A DNA stretch of 64,000 nt from Corynebacterium parakroppenstedtii (GCF_019754935.1 NZ_JAGSOA010000001.1:1426001-1490000); one strand, 5' to 3'. Positions 8,554 through 18,001 are shown, counted from the stretch's first letter. Translations and numbers: made by a program. The notes: generated from the letters alone by a model not told the origin.

Positions 8554-9810
8554 ATGGTCACTACTCCGGATGGCGGTGCCGATTCTGCGTCGGGTAGCAA
8601 TGCACCACACACCTACGTGTCGCTCGTTACCAAAAGTGCGGTTGTTCTTTTAGGAATGACCGCACTTCTCAACCTCTATTCGACGCAGCCGATTCTGGGG
8701 GAGATCGCCTCGTGGGCGCATATCCCGACCACCGATGCAGCATGGACGATTAGTACGACGACGGCGGGCGTCGCCATAACAGCTCCCTTTGCGGGAATGT
8801 TGTCCGATCGGATTGGCCGTCGGCGGGTAATCCTGGCCGCTGTGGCCGCGATGGCGGCCCTGACCGTGGCGGCGTTGACGTCGTGGTCCTATCCGGCCCT
8901 CTTAGCGTTCCGCTGCGCCCAGGGAATGTGTTGCCCGTTCGTCTTCGCCGTCGTCGTGGCGTATATCGGGGAGGAATTTGAACCCCCGACGGCCTCCACT
9001 CTAAATGCTTTATATGTCGCTGGCACCGCATTGGGTGGTTTTTCGGGTCGGATGGTCGCTGCCGTGCTCTCCGATTGGGCTGGCGGTTGGCGTTTATCGT
9101 TCCTGGGTAATGCGGTTATCTTGGCCGTGACACTGGCTGTAACGTACTGGGGTCTCCCGCCGGAGCGGCACTTCATCCGAACGGCGGACCGCGGCGTCGG
9201 TGGGTTCTTTCTTAATGCTGGCCGGTTCTTACGCAAACCACGCATTGTCATGACTGTCTTGGTGGGCTTCGCCTTGCTGTTCCAACAGGTTGCGTCGTTT
9301 ACCTTTGCCTCCCTGGCGTTGGCGCACCCGCCGTTCAGCCTTTCTACCAGCGCCATTGGCCTGATTTTTGTCGTGTTCCTCATCCCGACGGTAACGACGC
9401 CACGTTTCGGAGCGCTGATGGACAAGTGGGGTCCGCGCCGGGCGTTTCTCGCGTCGCAAAGTGTGAGCGTCGGCGGTCTCGTCCTCACTCTCTTTCCGAC
9501 GATTCCTACCGTGATTATTGGCCTCGCGCTGTCCTGCGTCGGCGTGTTTGCTGGTCAGGCGGCTGGAACGCTCATGGTGGGGAAATTGGCCGCGGGTGCG
9601 CGGTCGACCGGCGTCGGCTTGTATCTGACTGGCTACTACGTCGGCGGTGCGATCGGTGGGGTAGCGCCGATTTCGTTTTATTCGGCTGCTGGGTGGAGCG
9701 CCGTCGTGGCGGTCGTTCTCAGTGTAGTGCTGTGCGCGACGGCGATCGGCTGGTGGGCATGGCGTCCGTGCGAAACGAACACCATCGAAGCCACCCACGC
9801 CCTCAAATAA
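8554..9810 (+). CDS. MFS transporter, YnfM/AraJ-like
   Basis: A 418-residue protein with twelve predicted helices. The signature MFS loop 2-3 motif is GMLSDRIGRRRVI, and the start of helix 1 (LNLYSTQPILGEIA) is characteristic of the YnfM-type subgroup. A 62-base gap separates it from the ABC permease, on the same strand. In yersiniabactin-like loci an MFS protein accompanies the synthetases; here it may export the metallophore or be an independent drug exporter. The following 239 bases to lldD hold no gene. Confidence 0.78.
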   Translation: MVTTPDGGADSASGSNAPHTYVSLVTKSAVVLLGMTALLNLYSTQPILGEIASWAHIPTTDAAWTISTTTAGVAITAPFAGMLSDRIGRRRVILAAVAAMAALTVAALTSWSYPALLAFRCAQGMCCPFVFAVVVAYIGEEFEPPTASTLNALYVAGTALGGFSGRMVAAVLSDWAGGWRLSFLGNAVILAVTLAVTYWGLPPERHFIRTADRGVGGFFLNAGRFLRKPRIVMTVLVGFALLFQQVASFTFASLALAHPPFSLSTSAIGLIFVVFLIPTVTTPRFGALMDKWGPRRAFLASQSVSVGGLVLTLFPTIPTVIIGLALSCVGVFAGQAAGTLMVGKLAAGARSTGVGLYLTGYYVGGAIGGVAPISFYSAAGWSAVVAVVLSVVLCATAIGWWAWRPCETNTIEATHALK

Positions 9811-10049
9811 GCAGGCTTGTTAAGTAATTATGGCCACGCTTGGTGCGTAGCCCACTATTAATGCAGTTAGCCTACCCCCGCATGGTTACACCTACTGTTA
9901 ATGCATTCACCAATTGTTTAGGCTCAATGTAGTTAGCGCAATCTCGTGTGCCTCACCCGTTTGCCGTGGGCTTTTATTGCGACGACATCGGTGTCAGGTT
10001 AGTGAGCCTTGCGCATGTCTATATTTACGTCCTGTGAATAGGAGTCCCC

Positions 10050-11306
10050 GTGGTTCAGCGTCAATTCCCGAATCCGAAAGAAATTAGGGAATATCTGCAC
10101 TTTAAAAAGCCCGAGCTGAATTTGAAGAAGCGTCGCCTGGAAAACGCTCTGACAATTTATGACTTGCGGAAGATTGCGAAGCGTCGCACTCCAGCATCGG
10201 CGTTCGATTACACGGATGGTGCTGCAGAAGGGGAGATTTCTATCGCCCGTGCCCGCAAGGCATTTGAGGACGTGGAATTCCACCCGTCCATCCTCAAGGA
10301 TGCGTCGGAGATCGATATGAGCACCTCGATTCTCGGCGGTCCCTCCTCCCTGCCATTCGGTATCGCTCCGACGGGGTTCACCCGCCTCATGCAGACTGAA
10401 GGTGAGGTTGCGGGCGCAGGTGCAGCCGGTGCAGCGGGTATTCCTTTCTGCTTGTCGACGCTGGGCACCACCTCGATTGAAGACGTGAAGGCCACCAACC
10501 CCACGGGGCGCAACTGGTTCCAGCTGTACGTGATGCGCAAGCGCGAAATCTCCTACGGGCTGGTTGAACGCGCAGCACAAGCCGGCTTCGATACCTTGTT
10601 CTTCACCGTCGACACACCGGTGGCCGGCAACCGTATGCGCGATGTCCGCCACGGTTTTTCCATTCCTCCTCAGTTGACGGTGAAGACCGTCGTCGACGCG
10701 ATCCCTCGCCCCTGGTGGTGGATCGACTTCTTAACGACGCCTCCGCTGGAGTTCGCTTCCTTGAGCTCGACCGGCGGCACCGTGGGCGAACTGCTCAACA
10801 ACGCCATGGACCCCACGATCAGCTTCGATGACTTGAAGACGATTCGTGAGATGTGGCCCGGCAAGCTCGCCGTCAAGGGCGTCCAGAACCTTGAGGACTC
10901 CAAGAAGCTCGCCGACCTCGGTGTCGACGCCATTGTGTTGTCCAACCACGGTGGACGCCAGCTCGACCGCGCTCCGGTGCCATTCTTGCTGCTCCCCGAG
11001 GTGGCGCGCGAAGTCGGCAAGGACGTGGAGATCATGGTCGACACCGGCATCATGAACGGTGCTGATATCGTTGCCGCGCTGGCCTTGGGTGCAGACTTCA
11101 CCCTGATCGGCCGCGCTTACCTGTACGGCTTGATGGCAGGTGGCCGTGCCGGCGTGGACCGGACCATCGAAATCTTGCGGTCGCAGATTGAACGGACCAT
11201 GAAGTTGTTGCAGGTCACGAGCATTGAGGAGCTAGGCCCTCAGCACGTCACCCAGCTCACTCGGTTTAACCGTGTGGACTCGTCTCGCGACGATGCAACT
11301 GTGTAA
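10050..11306 (+). CDS. lldD: L-lactate dehydrogenase (quinone), FMN-dependent alpha-hydroxyacid dehydrogenase
   Basis: A 418-residue member of the FMN alpha-hydroxyacid oxidase/dehydrogenase family. [35 protein letters not shown] and [14 protein letters not shown] (catalytic His and substrate Arg) are all present. It oxidises L-lactate to pyruvate at the membrane and feeds electrons to menaquinone. The GTG at 10050 follows AGGAG. The lactate permease is the next gene on the same strand, as expected for lactate use, though 400 bases apart. Alternative substrates within the family are possible, but the neighbour makes lactate most likely. Confidence 0.9.
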   Translation: MVQRQFPNPKEIREYLHFKKPELNLKKRRLENALTIYDLRKIAKRRTPASAFDYTDGAAEGEISIARARKAFEDVEFHPSILKDASEIDMSTSILGGPSSLPFGIAPTGFTRLMQTEGEVAGAGAAGAAGIPFCLSTLGTTSIEDVKATNPTGRNWFQLYVMRKREISYGLVERAAQAGFDTLFFTVDTPVAGNRMRDVRHGFSIPPQLTVKTVVDAIPRPWWWIDFLTTPPLEFASLSSTGGTVGELLNNAMDPTISFDDLKTIREMWPGKLAVKGVQNLEDSKKLADLGVDAIVLSNHGGRQLDRAPVPFLLLPEVAREVGKDVEIMVDTGIMNGADIVAALALGADFTLIGRAYLYGLMAGGRAGVDRTIEILRSQIERTMKLLQVTSIEELGPQHVTQLTRFNRVDSSRDDATV

Positions 11307-11709
11307 CTCGCAGCGGGAGGGCTAGTTCTCCCACCATTCCTTCACCGGGGTGAGGGCTAGCCTCCAGTGCCGCCACGGGTGCAATTGGTCGCGCCGGGCG
11401 CCTGGCTCCCAGTGAATATGATCGACGCCACGGTGAACCGTTTGCGTCTTTAGGGTCCCATTTGGGGGTAAAAATTGGGACCTGTCTGACGTATTCCTGC
11501 GGTTTACCGTGGTTTTTAGTTGTCTCATTATCACGATTTTTGACCCGTTTAGGGTGATCGTAGATGATGTGACTAATACGGTGGTTTAACCACGTAAGTG
11601 CTTTACATCACTATTTTCTGCTGGTGTGTGAGAAGCAGTCTGGGTGATGCGTAGTTTGTCCCTCGGCATCCCCCAGTGATGCCCCTGAAAAGTGAGAATA
11701 ACCGGTGTC
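11307..11709. other. Intergenic region lldD-lldP
   Basis: About 400 bases without a convincing gene. It holds the near-palindrome at 11581-11593 and T-rich, promoter-like sequence before lldP. A 70-residue minus-strand frame at 11322-11534 has no recognisable features. Confidence 0.5.
11581..11593. promoter_or_regulatory. Candidate LldR/FadR-type operator upstream of lldP
   Basis: GTGGTTTAACCAC is palindromic except at its centre and carries the GGT-N3-ACC core of FadR-subfamily GntR operators (the corynebacterial LldR site is described as TNGTNNNACNNA; 11 of 12 positions agree). It sits about 115 bases before the lldP start, where a lactate-responsive repressor would be expected. No regulator gene is in the window. 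Confidence 0.45.
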
Positions 11710-13398
11710 ATGAGTTCCACCTATCAGCCTGATTTGGCTCCGCTGGCAGACAATTTATTTGTCTCCGCGTTGGTAGCTTTCCTCCCCTTGGCCACAATCT
11801 TTGTCACACTTGGAGTACTGCGGTGGAAGGCCCATTGGGCGGGCCTCACCGCCCTGGCCGTCTCTTTCGTCATCGCCATCGCAGCGTATGGAATGCCCGC
11901 CCACCTCGCGGGCCTAGCCGCCACCCAGGGTGCGGTGTTCGGCATCTTCCCAATCATGTGGATCGTCATCGCCGCGATCTGGTTCTACGAGATCACCGTT
12001 CGTTCGGGCCGCTTCCAGGATCTACGAGCCCTCATCGATCGACTTTCCGACGATCCCCGCGTGCAAGCAATTCTTATCGCATTCTGCTTCGGTGGCATGT
12101 TGGAAGCGTTGGCCGGATTCGGTGCGCCCCTGGCCATCACCGGTGTCATGCTCTTGACCATCGGATTCTCCCGCATGCGTGCTGCGGTGTCGGTCATGGT
12201 GGCCAATACTGCTCCGGTTGCCTTCGGTGCTGTGGCAACGCCGATCATTACCGCTGGTGCGTTGTCGGGAATTGATTACCAGCACATCGGTGCCATCGTT
12301 GGCCGTCAGACTCCTATTTTGTCAGTCTTTATCCCACTCTTCCTGTGCATTCTGGTTGACGGGAAGCGTGGTTTGAAAGAGTGCTGGCCGATCGCTTTCG
12401 TCATTGGCCTCGTGTTTTCGCTGACCAAATTCGTGTTCTCCAACTACATCTCGGTGGAACTGACCGATATTGCGGCGGCTCTGATGGGTGTCGCTGCCAC
12501 CGTGATCATGTTGCGCGTCTGGAAGCCGAAGGGAACGGAAGAAGCCCGCGAGCGATTGTTTGTAGAACGGCAAAAGGAGGACCAGGAAGCTGGTACTCAA
12601 GACGTCGCAGGTGCAGAGACGGTTGCACAGGAAACGGAAGAGCGTGAGCTCACCGCGGGCCGGACGTTCATGGCGCTCTTCCCGTATCTCCTCGTTCTCG
12701 TAGTCTTCTCCTTGGCCGAGTTGTGCGATCCGGTGAAACACTTCCTGAAGAGCACAGACGTCACGATTCACTGGCCGGGTTCGGACGGCCACATTCTGAC
12801 CGCAGACGGCAAGGTGTCGGGAGCAACCATCTTTGAATTCACCTGGCTATCGTCGCCAGGAACTCTACTGATCATCTCGGGGTTCATTGTTGCCGCTGTG
12901 TACCGGGTGTCGTTGAAGGTATTAGGGCAGGCCTATTGGGAGAACTTGGTGAAGATGAAATTCTCCATTTTGACCGTTGCCTCCGTGGTCGCCCTGGCCT
13001 ATGTCATGAACCAGTCGGGTCAGACGATCACAATGGGTACATGGATTGCTGGAGTGGGGGCAGCATTTGCGTTCTTTGCCCCGATTCTCGGTTGGTTGGG
13101 TACTGCCGTGACTGGTTCTGACACCAGTGCGAACGCTTTGTTCTCGACGCTACAGCAGGCAGCGGCTGAAAAAGCGAATGTTGACCCTGCCCTCATGGTT
13201 GCATCGAATACGTCCGGTGGTGTTGTCGGTAAGCTGGTGAGCCCCCAGAACTTAACCATTGTGGCGACAGCAGTTGGCTTGGTTGGCCGTGAGTCCGAGA
13301 TTCTCCGGAAGGTGATCCTTTGGAGCGTGGGGCTTCTGATCGCGCTATGTATCATCAACGGGTTGCAGGCAACAGTGTTGAGCTGGATGATTCCGTAG
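11710..13398 (+). CDS. lldP: L-lactate permease, LctP family
   Basis: A protein of about 562 residues with 12 or more hydrophobic segments and LctP-family blocks (FGGMLEALAGFGAPLAITG, AVTGSDTSANALF, ASNTSGGVVGKLVSPQNL). It imports lactate, probably with protons, supplying LldD. I prefer ATG 11710; a GTG at 11692 would add six residues, and neither has a strong ribosome-binding site. A candidate LldR operator lies about 115 bases upstream. Confidence 0.9.
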   Translation: MSSTYQPDLAPLADNLFVSALVAFLPLATIFVTLGVLRWKAHWAGLTALAVSFVIAIAAYGMPAHLAGLAATQGAVFGIFPIMWIVIAAIWFYEITVRSGRFQDLRALIDRLSDDPRVQAILIAFCFGGMLEALAGFGAPLAITGVMLLTIGFSRMRAAVSVMVANTAPVAFGAVATPIITAGALSGIDYQHIGAIVGRQTPILSVFIPLFLCILVDGKRGLKECWPIAFVIGLVFSLTKFVFSNYISVELTDIAAALMGVAATVIMLRVWKPKGTEEARERLFVERQKEDQEAGTQDVAGAETVAQETEERELTAGRTFMALFPYLLVLVVFSLAELCDPVKHFLKSTDVTIHWPGSDGHILTADGKVSGATIFEFTWLSSPGTLLIISGFIVAAVYRVSLKVLGQAYWENLVKMKFSILTVASVVALAYVMNQSGQTITMGTWIAGVGAAFAFFAPILGWLGTAVTGSDTSANALFSTLQQAAAEKANVDPALMVASNTSGGVVGKLVSPQNLTIVATAVGLVGRESEILRKVILWSVGLLIALCIINGLQATVLSWMIP

Positions 13399-13503
13399 TC
13401 TCAGAGTCGTCACCGTAAGACTCGTCAACCTCAGATTCGGCGGTTGGGAAATTCATGAGGGGAGTGGGGGCACGCCCAGCCGTCGGGTTCATTGACCCGG
13501 TCA

Positions 13504-13935
13504 TTAAACGCGATAGTCGGGGTCATCGCTATCAAGAAGTTCCCCGGCATGCGCACCGATCATTAACGTATAGATCTGCTGAACATGGATTAAAACACCC
13601 GCCTTGGGTGGGGCGTAACCGTGAACCTCCGCATAAGCAAGGCAGGCGTCCCACACCGGCCCGGTGCGGTGGATTTCCGCAGGACCAATAAACCTGTATC
13701 CATCGAGTTCAGCCCAGTCCACCACCGCAACGGCAGCCAGTGAGCCCTCGCGTAGATTTTCGTAATGCTGACGGCCGGTGTTCTCGTTGTACACCAAGGT
13801 ATGGTCGTCCCACACGCGTAACGACCGCTTCGGTCCGAGATTAGGCCGAAGGGTCTCAGCGTCAGTCACCGTCGCCAAAAACGGAAGTTGCTGACTGATC
13901 ATTTCCTTCATTGGATTTGTCAGTGTTGCCATCAT
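13504..13935 (-). CDS. Pyridoxamine 5'-phosphate oxidase-like (split-barrel) protein
   Basis: A 143-residue protein with the FMN-binding split-barrel pattern (LPFLATVTDAETLRPNLGPK, then ENTGRQHYENLREGSLAAVAVVD). The longer frame starting at 13947 encodes its own Shine-Dalgarno (AAAGGA), so ATG 13935 is the better start. Likely a small flavin- or haem-binding oxidoreductase; the substrate is unknown. It is divergent from nrdI across a 240-base AT-rich control region and convergent with lldP. Confidence 0.7.
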   Translation of the reverse strand: MMATLTNPMKEMISQQLPFLATVTDAETLRPNLGPKRSLRVWDDHTLVYNENTGRQHYENLREGSLAAVAVVDWAELDGYRFIGPAEIHRTGPVWDACLAYAEVHGYAPPKAGVLIHVQQIYTLMIGAHAGELLDSDDPDYRV

Positions 13936-14084
13936 GCGTCCTTTCATCAGAAGACATTCGCGCCCTCAGTCGGCGCTTGCCGACGAAACTTCCACGCTGT
14001 AGCGCCGAAGTCGCTGAAGTTGCTCCTTATGCGCTAGCCCCGCGAGCGAGTCTCCGCGCGTGAGTTCGTCGTAGAGGCTGTTAT

Positions 14085-14098
14085 TTCATCATAATGAA
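14085..14098. promoter_or_regulatory. Inverted repeat in the nrdI / split-barrel gene divergent promoter
   Basis: TTCAT-CATA-ATGAA is a perfect 5-bp-arm palindrome in an AT-rich stretch about 80 bases before nrdI. It could be an operator for a metal-responsive or redox regulator. I see no DtxR-type box here, unlike the neighbouring siderophore gene. Confidence 0.3.
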
Positions 14099-14174
14099 TG
14101 ATAAAGTTCAACTCATTGAGTAATGGGGATTTTACGAGACCCCTGAGATCTATCCGCCTCCACGTGGGAGAACT

Positions 14175-14618
14175 ATGCCGAGTTCATCTAGTACGCCTGG
14201 AACCCACCTTGTCTACTTTTCGTCTGCCTCGGGTAACACTGCGCGTTTCGTGGACAAACTACACATCCCCGCGGCCCGAATCCCGATGAAATTGAAAGCT
14301 CCCGAGCTCCATGTGTCGGAACCGTATGTGCTTATCACTCCAACGTATGGGGGAGGGGATATCGCCCGAGCGGTTCCGCGTCAGGTTATTCGCTTTCTCA
14401 ACGACGAACAGAACCGACGCCTGTTACGCGGAGTAATAACCAGCGGGAACACAAACTTCGGAGCCGCGTTTTGTTGCGCAGGCCCTGTGATCGCGTCGAA
14501 ATGCCATGTTCCGGAGCTCTATCGATTCGAGTTATTAGGGACGAGTCGTGACGTTGAAAAAGTTCGGAATGGATTGACGGAGTTCTGGAAGCGCATTAAA
14601 GAAAAAGAAACCCTTTAG
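14175..14618 (+). CDS. nrdI: NrdI flavodoxin-like ribonucleotide reductase maturation protein
   Basis: A 147-residue protein with FMN-loop motif [16 protein letters not shown] and TPTYGGGD, diagnostic of NrdI. The ATG at 14175 has GGGAG upstream. NrdI supplies the oxidant that activates class Ib (Mn2) and class Ie beta subunits. In class Ie systems it is needed to convert the radical tyrosine of NrdF to a DOPA radical. nrdF follows 13 bases later, with no nrdE or nrdH between or around them. Confidence 0.92.
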   Translation: MPSSSSTPGTHLVYFSSASGNTARFVDKLHIPAARIPMKLKAPELHVSEPYVLITPTYGGGDIARAVPRQVIRFLNDEQNRRLLRGVITSGNTNFGAAFCCAGPVIASKCHVPELYRFELLGTSRDVEKVRNGLTEFWKRIKEKETL

Positions 14619-14631
14619 AGAGGAAAATGGT

Positions 14632-15684
14632 TTGTCTTATATCGATGATTCGATAACCCCGGCTGAATGGCCCAAATGTGCCAAAAAGCCATTGCGGCCG
14701 GTGAATTGGAATCGCCTACAAGATCCGAAGGACTTGGAAGTGTGGCAGCGGTTGACGGGAAACTTTTGGCTTCCTGAAAAGGTGCCTTTGTCTAATGATA
14801 TTTCCAGTTGGAATTCGCTACCTGACGATCTACGCCAACTTACCGTGAAAATCTTTACCGGGTTAACGTTGCTTGACACGGTTCAGGCGACGGTGGGTGA
14901 GGTGAGTCAGATACCGGATGGCAGAACCGAGCATGAACAGGCGGTATATACCAACATCGCGTTCATGCAGTCCGTACATGCCAGGAGTTATAGCAGTGTT
15001 TTTAGTACGTTGTGCAGTACTCCCGAGATCACGGAAGCCTACCGGTGGGCAACTCAAAACACTGTCCTCCAACAACGTGCCACGACGGTGATGAAACACT
15101 ACTATGGTCGGGATCCTTTAAAGCGGAAAGTAGCGGCCACGCTGTTGAGTTCACTGCTCTTATACGCAGGGTTTTATTTGCCATTGTGGTTGAGCTGTCG
15201 AGCTAAACTCATGAACACTGCTGACATGATTCGTCTTATCCTTCGCGACAAAGCTGTTCACGGTTATTATTCCGGGTATAAATTTCAGCGGGGGCTCGAT
15301 GCCCATCTGGAGAGGAAAAATGAGCTCCAAGAGTTTACGTATTCCCTTGTGGATGAGCTTTTAAGTTTGGAAAAAGCTTACTCTGGTGAGTTGTATGGTG
15401 GCATCAATGTGCCCGATGACTCTCACCGGAGTTCAGAATCCTCATTCACCTCGCGTCCGAAATTTGCGGGTGTTATGGCTTTTGTCTATTACAACGCGAA
15501 CAAAGCTCTCATGAATCTTGGTTATCCAGCCCTGTACGAGGATGAAGCGGAGCGGACGGAACCAGATATTTTGGCTGCACTCACGCCTGAGGCATCAGAA
15601 ACTCATGATTTCTTCAGCGGTTCCGGGGCCTCCTATGTGATTGGGAAAACCGAAGCGACAGAGGAATCTGACTGGGATTTTTAG
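14632..15684 (+). CDS. nrdF: Ribonucleotide reductase beta subunit, class Ie (QSK, metal-free type)
   Basis: A 350-residue NrdF, close to class Ib NrdF throughout (LEVWQRLTGNFWLPEK, TGLTLLDTVQATVG, C-terminal DWDF tail that docks on NrdE). Counting from the TTG at 14632, Asp82, His116, His210 and the radical Tyr120 are kept. The three glutamate metal ligands are replaced: FMQSVH (Gln113), LLSSLLLYAG (Ser173) and LRDKAVH (Lys207). This Q-S-K set is one of the two known signatures of class Ie RNR, which uses a metal-independent DOPA radical made with NrdI. The start is TTG preceded by GAGGAAA; no in-frame ATG is nearby. It works with an NrdE that must be encoded elsewhere. Confidence 0.93.
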   Translation: MSYIDDSITPAEWPKCAKKPLRPVNWNRLQDPKDLEVWQRLTGNFWLPEKVPLSNDISSWNSLPDDLRQLTVKIFTGLTLLDTVQATVGEVSQIPDGRTEHEQAVYTNIAFMQSVHARSYSSVFSTLCSTPEITEAYRWATQNTVLQQRATTVMKHYYGRDPLKRKVAATLLSSLLLYAGFYLPLWLSCRAKLMNTADMIRLILRDKAVHGYYSGYKFQRGLDAHLERKNELQEFTYSLVDELLSLEKAYSGELYGGINVPDDSHRSSESSFTSRPKFAGVMAFVYYNANKALMNLGYPALYEDEAERTEPDILAALTPEASETHDFFSGSGASYVIGKTEATEESDWDF

Positions 15685-15870
15685 CAGACTCGCCGGGCGT
15701 GACCGAAGGGCAGTACATTGTCTATTTTCAATTATTTTTAGTGAAAGTGCTCTAGACTCACGTTGTATGTGAGCCGTCACGGAGAGGATTTTTTGGGGGG
15801 CTTTCATCGTTCGATCGAAGAAACCAGTGTTTAACGGATTTTTCTACCTTGTAGATATTTACCTTTTGTC

Positions 15871-15892
15871 ACGTTAAGGCTAGCCTTAACGT
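15871..15892. promoter_or_regulatory. DtxR iron box, perfect 22-bp palindrome
   Basis: The core TTAAGGCTAGCCTTAA lies in a 22-bp perfect palindrome and matches the DtxR/IdeR consensus (TTAGGTTAGCCTAACCTAA-like). It lies about 80 bases before the siderophore-binding lipoprotein ATG, so iron-loaded DtxR would repress that gene. Confidence 0.85.
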
Positions 15893-15972
15893 AGGTAAAC
15901 TCAGGTAGCACTGGTCAGCACGCAATGGGCAACAGAATACTTGTGGGCGAGCAAAATTTTCCAAGGAGAACG

Positions 15973-17004
15973 ATGAAAATTCAACGTTTCACATCATTTG
16001 GTCATTATAAGCGTAAGTACACTTTCGGGCTTGCAGTGCTTACGTCTGCCTCGCTTCTGTTTGTTGGTTGCTCTAGTGATAGTAGTGACGCTTCGAACCG
16101 CAAAAGTCAGACTTCGTCCTCCGAAGCCACGCAGACTGGCGAGATCACACTGAAGAACTCGTGGGGCGAAGCGAACTACCCGGTGAAACCTGAACGTGTA
16201 GTTGCGACAGGCACGGCTGTGGATAACTTGCTCGCTCTAGGAATTAAACCAACTGCCGTTATTCACACCCCTACTGACAAAGAACGGCCATGGCAAAAAG
16301 ATAAGCTTGACGGGGTTGAAGTCATCGATGCAACAAATGATGGTGAGTTGCCCGTCGAGAAGATCGCAGCTGTACACCCAGATTTCATTGTCGGTGATTA
16401 CTGGCGAATTACCGAACAAAGTTACGGGGTTTTGAAGGACATTGCGCCTACTTTAGGTGCCACCGGTACCCAGGGTGAAGAAATAGGTTGGGCTTCACAA
16501 TTAAAGCAGCTGGGTAAGCTCTACGGTAAGGAAGAAAAAGCCAAAGAGATTATTGATGCCGATCACAAGCGCTTTGAGGAAATGAAAAAAGCTATCCCGG
16601 GTTTGAAAGGAAAGACTGGGATTGTGGCTCAGTTCGTTGGGGATAGTCATCAGTTCGGCGTCGTGACAGATCCGAAGGAACCGGGCAACGCTTTCGTCTA
16701 TGACTTGGGAATGTCTGTTCCTGAATCAGTCCAAAAGCTACCGTCAAACAGCTCAGGGCGTGCAATGGTGGCAAGTGAAAACATCAGCGCTTTAAATGCA
16801 GACTTCATGGCAATTTACGCCCAGTCTGGTTCAGATGAGGAGATGCGACAGATTCCCGGGTACATCGACTTGACCCAGGTTAAGAAAAAGGCGACGAAAG
16901 TCGGGGATAGCGCTCTTGTGCAGGGACTTAACGTCCCGAGTTCATTAAGTCGTGAATGGTTGCTCAAAGAGCTACGGCCAGAGTTAGAAAACGCCGCTAA
17001 GTAG
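15973..17004 (+). CDS. Iron-siderophore ABC transporter substrate-binding lipoprotein, FecB/FepB family
   Basis: A 343-residue protein with a lipoprotein signal ending LLFVGC (lipidated Cys33) and the PF01497 pattern (YPVKPERVVATGTAVDNLLALG, AAVHPDFIVGDYW). I chose ATG 15973 with AAGGAG seven bases upstream over ATG 15925. It binds ferric siderophores at the outer face of the membrane. No permease or ATPase is adjacent, so it must use transport partners encoded elsewhere. The DtxR box upstream indicates repression by iron. It lies downstream of nrdIF on the same strand but has its own promoter region. Confidence 0.88.
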   Translation: MKIQRFTSFGHYKRKYTFGLAVLTSASLLFVGCSSDSSDASNRKSQTSSSEATQTGEITLKNSWGEANYPVKPERVVATGTAVDNLLALGIKPTAVIHTPTDKERPWQKDKLDGVEVIDATNDGELPVEKIAAVHPDFIVGDYWRITEQSYGVLKDIAPTLGATGTQGEEIGWASQLKQLGKLYGKEEKAKEIIDADHKRFEEMKKAIPGLKGKTGIVAQFVGDSHQFGVVTDPKEPGNAFVYDLGMSVPESVQKLPSNSSGRAMVASENISALNADFMAIYAQSGSDEEMRQIPGYIDLTQVKKKATKVGDSALVQGLNVPSSLSREWLLKELRPELENAAK

Positions 17005-17054
17005 TCCGCCTCACCCAACCTCTTATAGCGGGGTGCAAAACAAAATCCGATAGG

Positions 17055-17090
17055 CGATGGCTCTATCCTCAGTTGAGGGTAGAGCCATCG
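17055..17090. terminator. Hairpin after the siderophore-binding gene
   Basis: Arms CGATGGCTCTA / TAGAGCCATCG pair perfectly and extend through TCCTCA/TGAGGG to about 17 bp with a 2-base turn. There is no clear T-tract on either strand. It lies between convergent genes and probably acts as a bidirectional terminator. Confidence 0.6.
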
Positions 17091-17163
17091 CAGTAAGGAC
17101 AAGGAACATCTGCCCAGCTTGCAGGCCCTTAAACCAGGATGAGAATCTGTGCCCCAAAGCGAA

Positions 17164-17544
17164 CTAGCGATCATTCCGAGATTTGATTAACGGATGTATA
17201 ACGCACATGATCACTAGACCCAGAGCTGGATACACCAGAAGCGCTGGAGAAAAGATCTCTGGCGAGTCTTGTTGCTGGTCCATCACCGACTGACAAAAAA
17301 GCGTTGCGGCTAACCCCACAATACCTAGCACTGATTTAACTTGTGCTGATGTTTTTCGAAAGATGCCGGCAAAGATAGCGCCGAAAATGGCGCCCACACC
17401 CCCGACAAAGAGCATGTCTAACAAGGTAGAAGATGCAGTCGTAGCGTTATCTGTGCCGATGATTGCGCCTACTACAAAAGCCACAATAATCATGAGAATT
17501 CCGGCCACGCCTACGCTCAGAATTCGTTTTGTCGCTGAACTCAC
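17164..17544 (-). CDS. Small four-helix membrane protein, unknown function
   Basis: A 126-residue protein with four hydrophobic segments (residues about 8-30, 42-62, 72-90, 100-118) and a basic C terminus. The GTG at 17544 has AGGAG eight bases upstream. I do not recognise a family. It is convergent with the siderophore-binding gene and appears to be monocistronic. Confidence 0.6.
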   Translation of the reverse strand: MSSATKRILSVGVAGILMIIVAFVVGAIIGTDNATTASSTLLDMLFVGGVGAIFGAIFAGIFRKTSAQVKSVLGIVGLAATLFCQSVMDQQQDSPEIFSPALLVYPALGLVIMCVIHPLIKSRNDR

Positions 17545-18001
17545 GAATTAAACTCCTGTCCTTGGGTTGGGGAAAATGATTTTTCCTTGTCGCCACACCT
17601 GTGTGAGTGCATTAGCCATGTAGCCGCTCTCTACGAAGGTCGTAAATATGCCGGGTGGAACCTGGACTCTTCCTACATAGGGAAACGAATATCGATAGTG
17701 TTAAGAACACTGAACATAGTTCACCATGTTCAATTCCAGATGTCTATAGAAAAAGAAAAGTTACCCTTATAGAGGTAGGTAGTAGGATGACGTGTGTGAG
17801 TAGTAGAAGGTGTTTTCTGAGAGTTTCAGCTGGGTCCTTTAGACTTGGCCACTTAGCGTCGCCTTTTAATCATCGTTGATGGCATCACTGTCTTTAGCTG
17901 CATGCATCAACTGCCTGAGGACCCGCGTGAGACTGCCAGGCAGTGCAATTTCAGCAACGACCATTTACCTCCGGGCGTGCATACATGTCGGTAAGAAAAG
18001 G
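17545..18001. other. Gene-poor AT-rich intergenic region
   Basis: About 450 bases. It contains GAACAT-N8-ATGTTC at 17712-17731, overlapping TGAAC-ATA-GTTCA, which could be an operator. No ORF with convincing coding character is seen; frames of 60-90 codons on the plus strand lack family features. Confidence 0.4.

Noticed and set aside
9229..9798. 189-codon minus-strand frame opposite the MFS gene
   Set aside because: Arg-rich shadow of a GC-rich transmembrane gene.
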